From contig JAVCCK010000046.1 of assembly GCA_030765525.1 (NCBI GenBank), positions 38,502 through 102,501 on the forward strand: DNA of 64,000 nucleotides, given 5' to 3'. The stretch comes from Candidatus Lernaella stagnicola (GTDB taxonomy: Bacteria > Lernaellota > Lernaellaia > Lernaellales > Lernaellaceae). The notes beneath the pieces are model-generated. The model ran no database searches. It was given only the letters and a program-made list of their open reading frames with translations, and was not told the DNA's origin. The translations under genes and the position numbers were made by a program. Of the stretch, positions 1-9,177 are shown piece after piece (the stretch's first letter is position 1; every line of letters starts with the position of its first letter).

Positions 1-1071
1 GCCGCCGAGCACCGAGGCCAACGCCTGCAGCGTGACGCGCACGACGTTGTTGAGCGGCTGCTGGGCGGTGAGCATCGACCCGGCGGTCTGGGTGTGGAAG
101 CGCACCATCATGCTCTTGGGATTTTTCGCGCCGAAGCGCTCTTTCATGATCCGCGCCCACAAGCGGCGGGCCGCGCGGAACTTGGCCACCTCTTCCAGGA
201 AGTTGTTGTGCACGTTGAAAAAGAAGCTGAGCCGCCCGGCGAAAGCGTCCACGTCGAGCCCCGTCTTGATGGCGGCGTCCACGTAGGCGATGCCGTCGGC
301 CAAGGTGAAGGCGACTTCCTGCACGGCGCTGCTGCCCGCTTCGCGGATGTGATATCCGCTGATGCTGATCGTGTTCCACTTCGGCACATGCTGCGAGCAA
401 TATTCGAAGATGTCGGCAACGATGCGCATCGAGGGTTCGGGCGGGAAGATATACGTGCCGCGCGCCATGTATTCCTTGAGCACGTCGTTTTGGATGGTGC
501 CGCGCAGGTTCTCGACCGGCACGCCCTGCTTTTTGCCCACGGCGATGTACATGGCCAGCAGCACCGCGGCGGGCGCGTTGATCGTCATCGACGTGCTGAC
601 CTTCGCCAGCGGAATGCCGTCGAGCAATTGCTCCAGGTCGGCCAAAGTGTCGATGGCCACGCCGGTTTTACCGACCTCGCCGCGCGCCATGGGATCGTCG
701 GAGTCGTAGCCCATTTGCGTGGGCAGATCGAAGGCGGTGGACAGGCCGGTTTGTCCCTGCTGGAGCAAAAACTTGAAGCGTTCGTTGGTCAGCTTGGCCG
801 AACCGAAACCGGAGTACTGGCGCATCGTCCAGAAACGCCCGCGGTACATCGTGGGTTGAACCCCGCGCGTGAAGGGATACACGCCGGGATAACCGCTGTC
901 GCGCAGGTAATCCTGCCCGGCGGTGTCGTCCGGTGTGAACATCCGTTTCATCTCGATTTCGCTGGTCGTCGCGAAGTGTTCGCGTCGTTCGGGAAAGCGT
1001 TCAAGGGTTTTGGCAACGGTCGTTTCCTGCCACCGTTTCTTCGCTTCGCGGATTTTGTCGAGATCGGACAT
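1..1071 (-). CDS. Methylmalonyl-CoA mutase large subunit, N-terminal part (runs off left edge)
   Basis: This is the first 357 residues of the catalytic subunit of adenosylcobalamin-dependent methylmalonyl-CoA mutase, which interconverts methylmalonyl-CoA and succinyl-CoA in propionate metabolism. The ATG at 1071 is preceded by AAAGGGG. Residues separating true mutase from isobutyryl-CoA mutase are visible: Tyr86 in RQYSGFG (Tyr89 of the Propionibacterium enzyme, Phe in isobutyryl-CoA mutase) and Arg204 in [13 protein letters not shown] (Arg207, Gln in isobutyryl-CoA mutase). [15 protein letters not shown] is the usual substrate-barrel sequence. The B12-binding domain is not in the window; it may follow in the same gene or be a separate small subunit. 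The gene is the last visible one of a minus-strand run that starts at dciA. Confidence 0.93.
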   Translation of the reverse strand, partial: MSDLDKIREAKKRWQETTVAKTLERFPERREHFATTSEIEMKRMFTPDDTAGQDYLRDSGYPGVYPFTRGVQPTMYRGRFWTMRQYSGFGSAKLTNERFKFLLQQGQTGLSTAFDLPTQMGYDSDDPMARGEVGKTGVAIDTLADLEQLLDGIPLAKVSTSMTINAPAAVLLAMYIAVGKKQGVPVENLRGTIQNDVLKEYMARGTYIFPPEPSMRIVADIFEYCSQHVPKWNTISISGYHIREAGSSAVQEVAFTLADGIAYVDAAIKTGLDVDAFAGRLSFFFNVHNNFLEEVAKFRAARRLWARIMKERFGAKNPKSMMVRFHTQTAGSMLTAQQPLNNVVRVTLQALASVLGG

Positions 1072-1153
1072 GGCGGGCCCCTTTTTGCCTGACGGAAGTG
1101 AAGTACCCGACAAATCTAGCCTTGCCCGAAAGCCGGTGCAAGGTGATCGGGAC

Positions 1154-2083
1154 CTACTCGATCCATCCCTCGCGCGTGATGCGCTCGGAGAGGCGCACGG
1201 CGATCAGCGAGTGGCCCAGGGGCGTGGGGTGTTCGTGGTCGAAGATCAACTCACGCGGCGGGCGACTCTGCTCCCGGAAGGCGTCCAGCGTGCGAACGAC
1301 CGGCGCCGTAAAGCGGTAGCCGACGCCGTCTAAGTCGGAAGTGATCCCGGCCCGCTCGGCCATCAGGTACTCGACCAGCAGCAACCGCGCGCCCAGCGCT
1401 TCGCACGCCGCCTGCAGCGCGGTGATGTCGTCGTTTTGCTCCAAATACGTTGCCGGGGGCGAGGGACGATGCATCGCGCGCACCGCATGGTTCAACACCA
1501 AAAACGCCTTGCTGCGAAACAGGTACGGATGCAGGCGTTCCAGCGAGGGGGCGACCGACTGCCCGGAACCCCGCATCCACAAGGCCGCCTCCTGCCCGGT
1601 GCCGTAGTAGAGAACCAAATCCGGCTCGTAGGCCGCCAGGTTCTCGGTCAGATGCGCGGTCGCCTGCCGCGTGCCGTAACCGACGACGCCCGCGTTGAGC
1701 ACCTCGACCCGGTCGGCGCCGTAGCGCTCCTTGAGCAAGGCATCAAGCTTGGCGCTGAACGTCGATTCGGGCCGAACCAGCGCGCCCCACACGCACGAGT
1801 CGCCGATCGCGACGACACGAAACAGCCCCGGCGGTTTGCCCGGCGCCACGTCGCTGCGGCCGCGGAACAGTTGCTGCTCGTCCCACGCCCACCCGATTTT
1901 CCGGTCGGCGACCAAATCCTGTTCGCGGAATTCCCGAAGTTGGGGGCCATCAGCCCGGCTAACCACAACATGCAGGCCCACGCGCGCCGCAATCTCCAGC
2001 AAGGCGAAAAAGGCGCAGACGGCGATCGCCGCGAAGAGCAGCTTTTTCGGCAGGTTTCGACGTAGGCGCAACAAACTTCGCAC
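1154..2083 (-). CDS. Membrane-anchored SGNH/GDSL hydrolase, paralogue 1
   Basis: This is a probable SGNH-fold esterase or acyl-hydrolase tethered to the inner membrane. An N-terminal transmembrane helix (about residues 15-35) is followed by the block I serine motif GDSCVWGA (Ser near 96), the conserved [11 protein letters not shown] segment, YYGTG and the C-terminal D-x-x-H pair in [13 protein letters not shown] at 2083 is chosen as start because GGAG lies 6 bases upstream; a TTG at 2098 is the alternative. It is about as long as, and closely similar to, the next gene, so the two arose by tandem duplication. Their position beside a polytopic membrane protein suggests acyl-group editing of an envelope glycan or lipid, but the substrate is unknown. 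Confidence 0.8.
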   Translation of the reverse strand: MRSLLRLRRNLPKKLLFAAIAVCAFFALLEIAARVGLHVVVSRADGPQLREFREQDLVADRKIGWAWDEQQLFRGRSDVAPGKPPGLFRVVAIGDSCVWGALVRPESTFSAKLDALLKERYGADRVEVLNAGVVGYGTRQATAHLTENLAAYEPDLVLYYGTGQEAALWMRGSGQSVAPSLERLHPYLFRSKAFLVLNHAVRAMHRPSPPATYLEQNDDITALQAACEALGARLLLVEYLMAERAGITSDLDGVGYRFTAPVVRTLDAFREQSRPPRELIFDHEHPTPLGHSLIAVRLSERITREGWIE

Positions 2084-2176
2084 AAGATTCTCCGCCAACC
2101 CGGCGGTGGCCGGGGAAGGTTCCAGGGTTGGGGGAAAGACTAAACCGCGCCGCCGCGCCGCGCAAACCGCCGGGGC

Positions 2177-3109
2177 TCAGCGGACCAAGTCACGCCTGGT
2201 GATTTCGGTGAAAAGGCGCGAGGCGATCAGCGTGTGCCCGGCGGGCGTGGGATGCACGTGGTCGTACATCAGCTCGTCGAGCGGGCGCCCTTGCTCGCGA
2301 AAGGCGTCCAAGGTCCGCACGACCGGCACATTGAATTGCAGGCCGGCGCCCGCGATGTCCGAAGTCAGCCCGCCGCGCTCCACCAGCAGATACTCCACGA
2401 GTACTAAGTCCGCGCCGAGCGTGCGACACAGAGATTCCAACTCCGCGAGGTCGTCATTCTGCGGCAGCCAGGTATCGGGCTTGCGCCGTGCGGTCAAACG
2501 GCGGACGGCATGGGCCGTCACCAAAAACAGCTTGCTGCGCAGCAGGTAGGGAGACAGCGGTTCGAGCCCCGGCAGTCGTGAATGCCGCGCGCCCTGCAGG
2601 CGCGCTTCGGCGTTGGAACCGGTGCCGTAATAGATCACCAGATCCGGCCGGTACGGCGCGAGTGTTTCCCGCAAATGCGTGATGACCTGCCGCGTCCCGT
2701 ACCCGACGACGCCCGCGTTGAGCACCTCGACCCGCCCCCGGCCGAAGCGATCGCGCAGCAGCCGGCCCAGCTTGGCCGAAAACGTCGCCGGCGGCGGTAC
2801 CATCGCGCCCCACACGCACGAATCGCCGACGGTGATGATACGAAACAGGCCGGGGTGCGGCCCCTCTTCGACGTTCACGCCGCCGCGAAACAACATCGGC
2901 TCGTTCCACGCCCACCCCGTGTCTTGCGTCGGCACGAGGTCCGCCTCCCGAAACTCCCACAACCGCGATCCGTAGGTGTGATGCAGGTAGAGATGGAGGC
3001 CCAGCCGCGCCGCGCCCTCGGCCAGCACGAAAAAGATCACGACCGCGGCCAACACGAACCACGGACGGCGATGCAGCGAACGGCGCAATAGTGGTATGCG
3101 GGGCGTCAA
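2177..3109 (-). CDS. Membrane-anchored SGNH/GDSL hydrolase, paralogue 2
   Basis: This second SGNH hydrolase has the same plan: a basic N-terminus, one transmembrane helix (about residues 15-35), GDSCVWGA with the nucleophilic Ser, [18 protein letters not shown] and DHVHPTPAGH with the catalytic Asp and His. The start is a TTG at 3109 with GGAG 7 bases upstream. It lies 15 bases downstream of the membrane-protein gene, so the two are probably co-transcribed. Divergence from paralogue 1 is spread along the whole protein, while the motifs and the segment between blocks I and II are strongly kept, so both are probably active. The substrate is not identifiable from sequence. Confidence 0.8.
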   Translation of the reverse strand: MTPRIPLLRRSLHRRPWFVLAAVVIFFVLAEGAARLGLHLYLHHTYGSRLWEFREADLVPTQDTGWAWNEPMLFRGGVNVEEGPHPGLFRIITVGDSCVWGAMVPPPATFSAKLGRLLRDRFGRGRVEVLNAGVVGYGTRQVITHLRETLAPYRPDLVIYYGTGSNAEARLQGARHSRLPGLEPLSPYLLRSKLFLVTAHAVRRLTARRKPDTWLPQNDDLAELESLCRTLGADLVLVEYLLVERGGLTSDIAGAGLQFNVPVVRTLDAFREQGRPLDELMYDHVHPTPAGHTLIASRLFTEITRRDLVR

Positions 3110-3124
3110 CAGAATGCTCCCGGT

Positions 3125-4825
3125 TTACATCGGCATGCGCCCCGTATGCGGGTGCATACGCAGCATGATCCCTTCGACGAACCACCCGGCCGTGGCCGGT
3201 TCGGCCGGACGCCATTTCGCGCGATCGTCGAGCCAAGTGCGGATCGTCGCCTCGTCGGCCAATGCCAGCGGCGGCGGTCCCCTGCGATCCTGGTTCAGAA
3301 TGTCCTGCGCGATTTCCGCCTGCGCGATCACCAGACTCGTCAGGTCCACAAAGTGCTCGTGCGCAGCGTCCAGGCCGATGATCTGCCGCCGATCGTACAG
3401 CGGGAGGCGGGCGAACTTCCCGACGGCCTGCCCGCTGGGTGCGACGCTTTCGCGCAGCGCCAGCCAACCGTCCACCAGCATGCGAAAACGCACCTGGCGC
3501 GTCTCGACACCGTGATAGTAAGCCGACAAAAACGCCGCCTCGACCAGGTCGGTCGTGTTCGCCTGCGCGAGCACAACAATGTCGGTTCCGTCGGCAACCG
3601 CGGCGATCAGGCCCGATAGATCCTGGCCCATGCGCTGGATATTTCGCGCCCGCTCGGCGCGTTGCTGCACGATCCACGCGGTCTGCGGTATCAACACGAC
3701 GGCCACGAGTATCGCCAGTACGATACGTGTCCGCCGCAGTTCGGGACGCGGCCAAAGGTCGGCGATCCAGAGCGCAAAAAAAGCGAGCGCCGGGTAGAAC
3801 GCCGCCCAAGCCGTCGCGGGGGCATCGTGCCGCAGGGGCTGCAACGTCAACAGCGCGGGCAGCAGCGAGGCCAATATGATCGCCGGCCATACGAGAACCG
3901 AGGGGCGACGGCGCGCGCGAATAACGGTAATCGTGGCCACGGCCGCCAAGGGAATCGCCACCAACAGCGGCGTCAGCCAGCGCGAGCCGAGGGAAAGGTC
4001 GCCGAGCGCGGGCCACGCCAGGGCGCGCAACAACCAACCGGTCGCTTCGGCCAGTTGCCGCGGTTGCCACGCCAGTAAAAGCTGCCAGGAAAGGAACATA
4101 TCCGGCACGGCGCGCGCGACGATGTAGGTTGCTCCGACGCCGATGCCGACGGCCACCGGCGGCTCCAGCCGCCTCAGCCATCCCACCTTTTCCAAATTGC
4201 GCGGCGCCAGGAACGAGACCAACAAAACGGCCGGCACCACGAGCAAGCCCGACGCGTCGAAGATCGAGGCCAGCACCGCGAACAACGTCACAGCCACCAC
4301 CGGCATGAAGCGTCCTTCGCGGAGCACAACCATCGTGTACGCGACCGCGCTCAGCACGCAGAACATCGCCAGCATGCCGCCAAAAGGCGTGATTCCAGAA
4401 ACGGTTCCCGCCGCCAGCGGGTGCAGGCCCACGAGCAACGCGGCCACCGCGGCCGTGCGGCGGTTGGGTCGCCATTGGTAGGCCACCAACGCCGTTAGCC
4501 CCATGATAAACAGATGCAGTAGCAGCGCCGCCAAGAGTTGCGGAGCCGGAGAGTCTCCCAATACGGCAAACAAGATCGCGTGCACCAACAACGTCACCGG
4601 GGAAGCCAGACCGATTGCTCGCTGCAGTTCCGGACCGCCGAGGGCGGGCGCGATGCCCAGCCGGGCAAATCCCAAGTCGCCCAACAGACGCGCACTGCCG
4701 GCAATCACGTAATCGGCGGCATCACGAAAACCGAACGCAGCCAGCGGCGAGAGCAGCAGCAGAGGGACGATGATCAAAAACAGCGCCGTCGCCAGCTTGC
4801 GGCGGGAGATGCCGGGCGGGCTCAC
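3125..4825 (-). CDS. Polytopic membrane protein with C-terminal soluble domain
   Basis: This 566-residue protein has about ten or more hydrophobic helices in its first roughly 390 residues, then a soluble region of about 170 residues rich in charged helices. The arrangement resembles GT-C glycosyltransferases or related envelope-polymer proteins, but I do not recognise a family motif, so no activity is assigned. It starts with GTG at 4825, overlapping the stop of dciA as GTGA, which indicates translational coupling. The two SGNH hydrolases follow at once, so the group may build or modify an envelope glycoconjugate. Confidence 0.7.
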   Translation of the reverse strand: MSPPGISRRKLATALFLIIVPLLLLSPLAAFGFRDAADYVIAGSARLLGDLGFARLGIAPALGGPELQRAIGLASPVTLLVHAILFAVLGDSPAPQLLAALLLHLFIMGLTALVAYQWRPNRRTAAVAALLVGLHPLAAGTVSGITPFGGMLAMFCVLSAVAYTMVVLREGRFMPVVAVTLFAVLASIFDASGLLVVPAVLLVSFLAPRNLEKVGWLRRLEPPVAVGIGVGATYIVARAVPDMFLSWQLLLAWQPRQLAEATGWLLRALAWPALGDLSLGSRWLTPLLVAIPLAAVATITVIRARRRPSVLVWPAIILASLLPALLTLQPLRHDAPATAWAAFYPALAFFALWIADLWPRPELRRTRIVLAILVAVVLIPQTAWIVQQRAERARNIQRMGQDLSGLIAAVADGTDIVVLAQANTTDLVEAAFLSAYYHGVETRQVRFRMLVDGWLALRESVAPSGQAVGKFARLPLYDRRQIIGLDAAHEHFVDLTSLVIAQAEIAQDILNQDRRGPPPLALADEATIRTWLDDRAKWRPAEPATAGWFVEGIMLRMHPHTGRMPM

Positions 4826-5343
4826 TCTTCGTTCTCCTCACGCCGTTTTTGCAGGCGGCGGCCATTGGCCCACACCCGGGCCATTAATTGGCGCAATTCG
4901 GGTTGGCCCGCGAGTTTCGTGCGTCCCAGGGCGTCGTCGATATCGGCCGTTTCCACCTCCACGTCGCTTAAGGGCGGCTTGCTCGGACGCGGGCGCAGGG
5001 GCGCATCGATGGGACCGATGACAAAATGCAGCTTGTGAATGCCGCAGTGGCCGGCAACCTGCTCGATTTTTTCCAGAATCATGTCGTAGTGCTGCCGCAG
5101 GTCGCCCGCCCACATGGCGTCGACGACGCGGACAAAGAGCTTGCTGCCGGCAATGCGCTGCGGTTGGCTGACCTCCGCGTACCGCCGCCCGACAATGTCG
5201 ATCCACCGCGAGAAGACGAGCGAGCGATCCAGGTCCGGCAGGCGTAGCTCGCCCGACAACCGTTGCAGCAGCCCGAGGCTGTCGATCGTCTTGCCGACCC
5301 GGCGCTTTCGCTTCGCTTTGTTTCGTTTGTTTGCGGCGGCCAT
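4822..5343 (-). CDS. dciA: DciA-like protein (DUF721), replicative helicase operator
   Basis: This 173-residue protein matches the DUF721/DciA family, which helps load or operate the DnaB replicative helicase in bacteria lacking DnaC/DnaI-type loaders. The diagnostic pattern is present at about residues 45-95: WIDIVGRRYAEVSQP, then SKLFVRVVDAMWAGDLRQHY and an amphipathic helix (ILEKIEQV). The N-terminus is strongly basic (KRNKAKRKRR). The C-terminal tail is charged and probably disordered. The ATG at 5343 has an AGGAG site. It is the first gene of a minus-strand run and its stop overlaps the next start. Family assignment is secure; the role comes from studied relatives. Confidence 0.85.
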   Translation of the reverse strand: MAAANKRNKAKRKRRVGKTIDSLGLLQRLSGELRLPDLDRSLVFSRWIDIVGRRYAEVSQPQRIAGSKLFVRVVDAMWAGDLRQHYDMILEKIEQVAGHCGIHKLHFVIGPIDAPLRPRPSKPPLSDVEVETADIDDALGRTKLAGQPELRQLMARVWANGRRLQKRREENEE

Positions 5344-5479
5344 CCCTTCTCCTCGCCCCTATCATGCGTTGCCCCGCACGCCGGGTAAAGGCCGCGCCCC
5401 CCCTGCCCCCTTGCGGCTGCGGCGTCGGAGGAGTAACTTTTGCGCCCGTTGAACCAGAACCGTCTTTAGGACAGGTGGC
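5344..5479. promoter_or_regulatory. Divergent intergenic region, dciA / ClC
   Basis: This 136-base spacer separates two divergent genes and must hold a promoter for each. It is very G+C rich, with a C7 run near 5396. I see the two ribosome-binding sites at its ends but no convincing -35/-10 pair. Confidence 0.4.
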
Positions 5480-7594
5480 ATGTCGAATTTCTGGTCCTCC
5501 ATACGAGAGCACGCCCAGCGCATCCTCGAGCGCGGTCGCGGCAATGAGGACAGCTATCTGCTCGTCGTGGCGACGCTTATCGGCGTGGGCGGCGGCCTGG
5601 GCGCAATCGGCTTCCGCAACCTGATCTACTACTTCCAAAAAGGCTTTTTACTCTACGCCTCGGCGCTTCACTGGCTCGTCGCGCGCGAATGGGTGACCTA
5701 CGTTACGCTGTGGGACATCCCCTTCTGGACCAAGTTTCTCATCCCGGCCACCGGCGGTTTGATCGTCGGGCCGCTGATCTACTTCTTCGCCCGCGAAGCC
5801 AAAGGACACGGCGTGCCCGAGGTGATGGCCGCCGTCGCACTACAACGCGGTCATATCCGCAAGCGGCTGGTGATTTTCAAGGCCCTCGCGTCCGCCCTGA
5901 CCATTGCCAGCGGCGGCTCGGCGGGGCGTGAAGGCCCGATCGTCCACATCGGCAGCGCCTGGGGCAGCACCATCGGCCAATTGTTCCGAGTAAGCCCCCA
6001 GCGGATGAAGATCTTCGTCGGGTGCGGCGCCGCGGCCGGCATCGCGGCCACGTTCAACGCGCCGATAGCCGGTATGTTCTTTTCCTTGGAAATCATTTTG
6101 GGCGACTTCGCCGTGGGCACCTTGTCGGCGGTGGCCATCAGCTCGGTCATCGCCACGGTGGTGGCGCGCGCCTTCGAGGGCGACAACCTGGCACTCGTGC
6201 TGCCGCGCGTATTTTCGCTGTCGAGCCCGTGGGAGATATTCACCTACCTGGGCCTCGGCGTCGCGGCGGGCATCACGGCGGTAGCGTTCACCGCGACGCT
6301 GTCCAAGGCCGAAGACATTTTCGACAAAGTGAAACTGCCCCCGTGGTTCAAGCCGGTGGTCGGCGGCATGCTCGTGGGACTGATCGGCGTGTGGTTCCCG
6401 CAAGTGTTCGGTGTGGGCTACGACTCCATCGACGCCGTGTTCGCCGGCGAACTGGCGCTGGGCTTCATGGCGCTTCTTGTGCTGGCGAAAATCCTGGCCA
6501 CGAGTCTGACGCTCGGCGGCGGCATGAGCGGCGGAATCTTCGCGCCGTCACTACTGATCGGCTGCCTGCTGGGCGCGTCGTACGGCGGCGTGGTGCACAG
6601 CTTGCTGCCGGGAGTAACCGCGCCGGCAGGGGCGTATGCGTTGGTGGGCATGGCGGGCGTGGTGGCCGCGGCAACCAACGCACCGATCACGGCGATGCTG
6701 ATCCTCTTTGAGATGACCGGCAATTACCAGATTATCCTCGCGCTGATTCTCACCTGCGCCGTGTCGAACATCATCGCCCGTGCGCTGATGCGTGACTCCA
6801 TTTACACCATCCGCCACACGAAAAACGGCATCAACATTCACGGCGGCCGCGAGCAATCCATCCTGCAAGGCCTGCAGGTGCGCGACATCATGAAGACCGA
6901 CCACGAGCCGATTCCTCGCTGGCTGCCCTTTGACGCCGTGGTCAAGGTGGTGCTCAGCCGCGACGAAACCGACTTCTTCGTCACCGACGAGGAAGGGCGC
7001 CTCGTGGGCGACATCAACCTGCACATCATCAAAGACGTCCTCACCGATCAGGGCCTGAGCTCGCTGGTGCTGGCCGACGATTTGATGCTCTCCAACGTCG
7101 TCTCGATCACGCCGAATACGAACCTGGCCGACGCCATGAAACTGATGAGCCACCGCCATGTCGATGTGATTCCCGTCGTGCAGAGCGCCTCGGACCAAAC
7201 CTTCCTCGGCGTGCTCTACCGCTCGGACCTCATCGACGCCTACAACCGCGAGATCCTGCGCCAAAGCGCCCTGGGCGTGCGTTACATGCGCAGCGACCAA
7301 CAAGCCACACGTGAACAGCAACTGGCCATGTCCGACGTAGTGGAGGTCGAGCGCGGTCAGATCACGCAGGAAATCACGGTGAGCAGGTCGCTGGCCGGAC
7401 GCTCACTCGCCGACCTGAACATTCGCACGCGTTTCCGCGTCAATGTCGTGGCCATGCGCGACGCCGACGACCCCGGCGGAATGCACCCCCACGTTCCCGA
7501 CCCCACCATCCGCCTGTACCCGGGACAGGTCCTGGTGTGCGTCGGCACGCCCGAAAATCTGGCCGCCTTCCAGCACGTCGTCGAAAAAGAATAG
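5480..7594 (+). CDS. ClC-type chloride channel/transporter with CBS pair and RCK_C domain
   Basis: This 704-residue protein has a ClC membrane domain (about residues 25-450), two CBS domains (about 470-600) and a C-terminal RCK_C/TrkA-C-like domain (about 620-704). The anion-path motifs are GHGVPEV, GSAGREGPIVH (gating Glu151), the segment FNAPIAGMFF, GGGMSGGIFAPS and the Tyr in MRDSIYT. The position of the internal proton glutamate of E. coli ClC (Glu203) is Ile205 here, although the preceding Glu is kept; this is the pattern of ClC channels rather than strict antiporters. The CBS and RCK_C domains suggest nucleotide or ligand control. It stands divergently from dciA as a single gene. Confidence 0.92.
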   Translation: MSNFWSSIREHAQRILERGRGNEDSYLLVVATLIGVGGGLGAIGFRNLIYYFQKGFLLYASALHWLVAREWVTYVTLWDIPFWTKFLIPATGGLIVGPLIYFFAREAKGHGVPEVMAAVALQRGHIRKRLVIFKALASALTIASGGSAGREGPIVHIGSAWGSTIGQLFRVSPQRMKIFVGCGAAAGIAATFNAPIAGMFFSLEIILGDFAVGTLSAVAISSVIATVVARAFEGDNLALVLPRVFSLSSPWEIFTYLGLGVAAGITAVAFTATLSKAEDIFDKVKLPPWFKPVVGGMLVGLIGVWFPQVFGVGYDSIDAVFAGELALGFMALLVLAKILATSLTLGGGMSGGIFAPSLLIGCLLGASYGGVVHSLLPGVTAPAGAYALVGMAGVVAAATNAPITAMLILFEMTGNYQIILALILTCAVSNIIARALMRDSIYTIRHTKNGINIHGGREQSILQGLQVRDIMKTDHEPIPRWLPFDAVVKVVLSRDETDFFVTDEEGRLVGDINLHIIKDVLTDQGLSSLVLADDLMLSNVVSITPNTNLADAMKLMSHRHVDVIPVVQSASDQTFLGVLYRSDLIDAYNREILRQSALGVRYMRSDQQATREQQLAMSDVVEVERGQITQEITVSRSLAGRSLADLNIRTRFRVNVVAMRDADDPGGMHPHVPDPTIRLYPGQVLVCVGTPENLAAFQHVVEKE

Positions 7595-7661
7595 CCCGCC
7601 GCAGAATTGACATCGCCCGCCGGGCCACCATGTTTTGGCAACGGCCTGCGGGGGAACGTTG

Positions 7662-8423
7662 ATGACCGAAACACACCACGAACAAGGCAGCGTGTTGAGC
7701 ACGGCGTACGCCTACGCCGGGGCGTTGTTGTTTGCGGCAGTCGTTGTTTGGGCGGCGTTATTCATCAGCGACCGCTGGTTGCCGGTCACGCTTAATCGCG
7801 GTCCGGAACGGCCGGGGTGGTTGGCGATGCTGATCAACCTGGGCTTGCTGGCACTTTTCGTAGTGCAACACACGGTGATGGCCCGTTCGTCCTACAAGCG
7901 TTGGACGCGGCGTTTTCTGCCCAGGCCTTATGTGCGCAGTACGTTTGTGATGGTCTCGGTGCTCGTTTTGGCGGCGCTGTTCCTTTTCTGGTCGCCGCTG
8001 CCGGCGACAATCTGGAAACTCGAGCATCCGGCCGCCCGGGGCGTCATGCACGCACTTTCGGCGCTCAGTGGTCTGCTCGTACTGCTGTCGATTCGCACCG
8101 TCGACGCCGGGCACTTGATCGGCCTGCCGCAATCGCGCGGCAAGCGCCTGGGCGACCACACGCCGGAACTGGTCGTGAAAGGCGTCTACAAGGTTCTTCG
8201 CCACCCGATGATGGCCGGGCTGATCGTCGCGCTTTGGGCGACGCCGCACCTGACGGCGGGCCGGGCGCTGCTGGCCGCGGGCTTCACGGCGTACATCTTC
8301 CTGGGCATCCACTTCGAGGAACGTGACCTGGTCCAAGCATTCGGCGACGACTACCGCCGCTACCGCTCCCGCGTCGGCGCGTTGCTGCCGCGCCGCCGGC
8401 CGGCGCGTGATACTACTGCTTGA
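7662..8423 (+). CDS. NnrU/MddA-like integral membrane methyltransferase
   Basis: This 253-residue protein has about six membrane helices and the C-terminal signature of the isoprenylcysteine methyltransferase superfamily: YKVLRHPMMAGLIVALWATPHLT, then a helix, HFEERDLVQAFGDDYRRYRS. The NnrU branch includes MddA, which methylates methanethiol to dimethyl sulfide; HPMM followed by WATPHLT is close to that group. I cannot separate MddA from other NnrU proteins by eye. ATG 7662 is preferred to a TTG at 7635 because GGGGG lies 8 bases upstream. Its 3' end overlaps the convergent methyltransferase gene by 11 bases. Confidence 0.72.
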   Translation: MTETHHEQGSVLSTAYAYAGALLFAAVVVWAALFISDRWLPVTLNRGPERPGWLAMLINLGLLALFVVQHTVMARSSYKRWTRRFLPRPYVRSTFVMVSVLVLAALFLFWSPLPATIWKLEHPAARGVMHALSALSGLLVLLSIRTVDAGHLIGLPQSRGKRLGDHTPELVVKGVYKVLRHPMMAGLIVALWATPHLTAGRALLAAGFTAYIFLGIHFEERDLVQAFGDDYRRYRSRVGALLPRRRPARDTTA

Positions 8424-9177
8424 CCATCACCACGTGGATGTTCGGATCCGACAGTTGAATGACGGTTTGCTTCTCGATTTTTAGGCCGTTTTCCAGAAAA
8501 TTCGCCGACCGCTCGGGTGCCACGGTTTCGGGATCGCCCGGCATGAGGTTAACGAAGCCGTGCAGCTTGCCGCCCGGCCGCAGCGCGCGGCAAAGCGTGC
8601 GGATACAATCCTTCGTGTCGGAGTTTTGCCCGGTGCTGCCGGATTGTGTCGCGGAAAACATAGTGGGGATCGACAGCAAAATCGCCACGTCAATCGATTC
8701 AGAGTCGAGTTTCACGTCGGCGGATTCCGACCGCAACGCTTTCACCTTGTCGGCGTCCGGGTACTTCATTGCCGCCAGTGTGTATTCCATTAAATCGAGC
8801 CCCGGCCCGTTGACGTCGACGGCGTAGAGCTTGCCGAACGGCCGCTTGCTTTCCAGCAGCAGGAACTCGAGCACGCCGGTTCCCGCGCCGATATCGGCCA
8901 CGACCGCATCCGGCGGCAGGTCGATCGCCTTTAGAACCGCAACCATGTGGGGATAGTACCCGGTGAAACCAACGCCCGCCGCGGCCATGCCGTCCACTTG
9001 TGCTTTGGCTGCCGCAATCGCCGCCGGTTGCTGCGACTCGGCGGTTGCCAACGATCGTGGGAACACAAACCCGGGGGGCGCTTGGCTCGCAGGCTGCTCT
9101 GCCGCTGTGCAGGCCGACATGCCGCCAAGCGCGAGGATCATGATGAGAATTAACAAACCGTATTTCGCACGTTTCAC
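8413..9177 (-). CDS. Lipoprotein with class I SAM-methyltransferase domain
   Basis: This 254-residue protein starts with a lipoprotein-type signal (KRAKYGLLILIMILALGG, then MSAC as lipobox, Cys about residue 23) and continues with a Rossmann methyltransferase: motif I VVADIGAGTGVLEF, an acidic end of strand 2 (YAVDVNG), then SIDVAILLSIPTMF and ALRPGGKLHGFVN. The start is set at GTG 9177 because GGAG lies 6 bases upstream; the ATG at 9210 has no such site. If the signal works, a SAM-dependent fold faces the periplasm, where SAM is not expected, so either the signal is a membrane anchor only or the domain has another role. No partner gene is obvious. Confidence 0.75.
   Translation of the reverse strand: MKRAKYGLLILIMILALGGMSACTAAEQPASQAPPGFVFPRSLATAESQQPAAIAAAKAQVDGMAAAGVGFTGYYPHMVAVLKAIDLPPDAVVADIGAGTGVLEFLLLESKRPFGKLYAVDVNGPGLDLMEYTLAAMKYPDADKVKALRSESADVKLDSESIDVAILLSIPTMFSATQSGSTGQNSDTKDCIRTLCRALRPGGKLHGFVNLMPGDPETVAPERSANFLENGLKIEKQTVIQLSDPNIHVVMVKQ

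Noticed and set aside
94-1092. Long plus-strand open frame (332 codons) over the left edge
   Set aside because: It is the antisense shadow of methylmalonyl-CoA mutase, which has clear family motifs on the minus strand.
2454-4475. 673-codon minus-strand frame
   Set aside because: It has Arg/Ala/Gly-rich shadow composition and overlaps, in another frame, the polytopic membrane protein and the SGNH gene.
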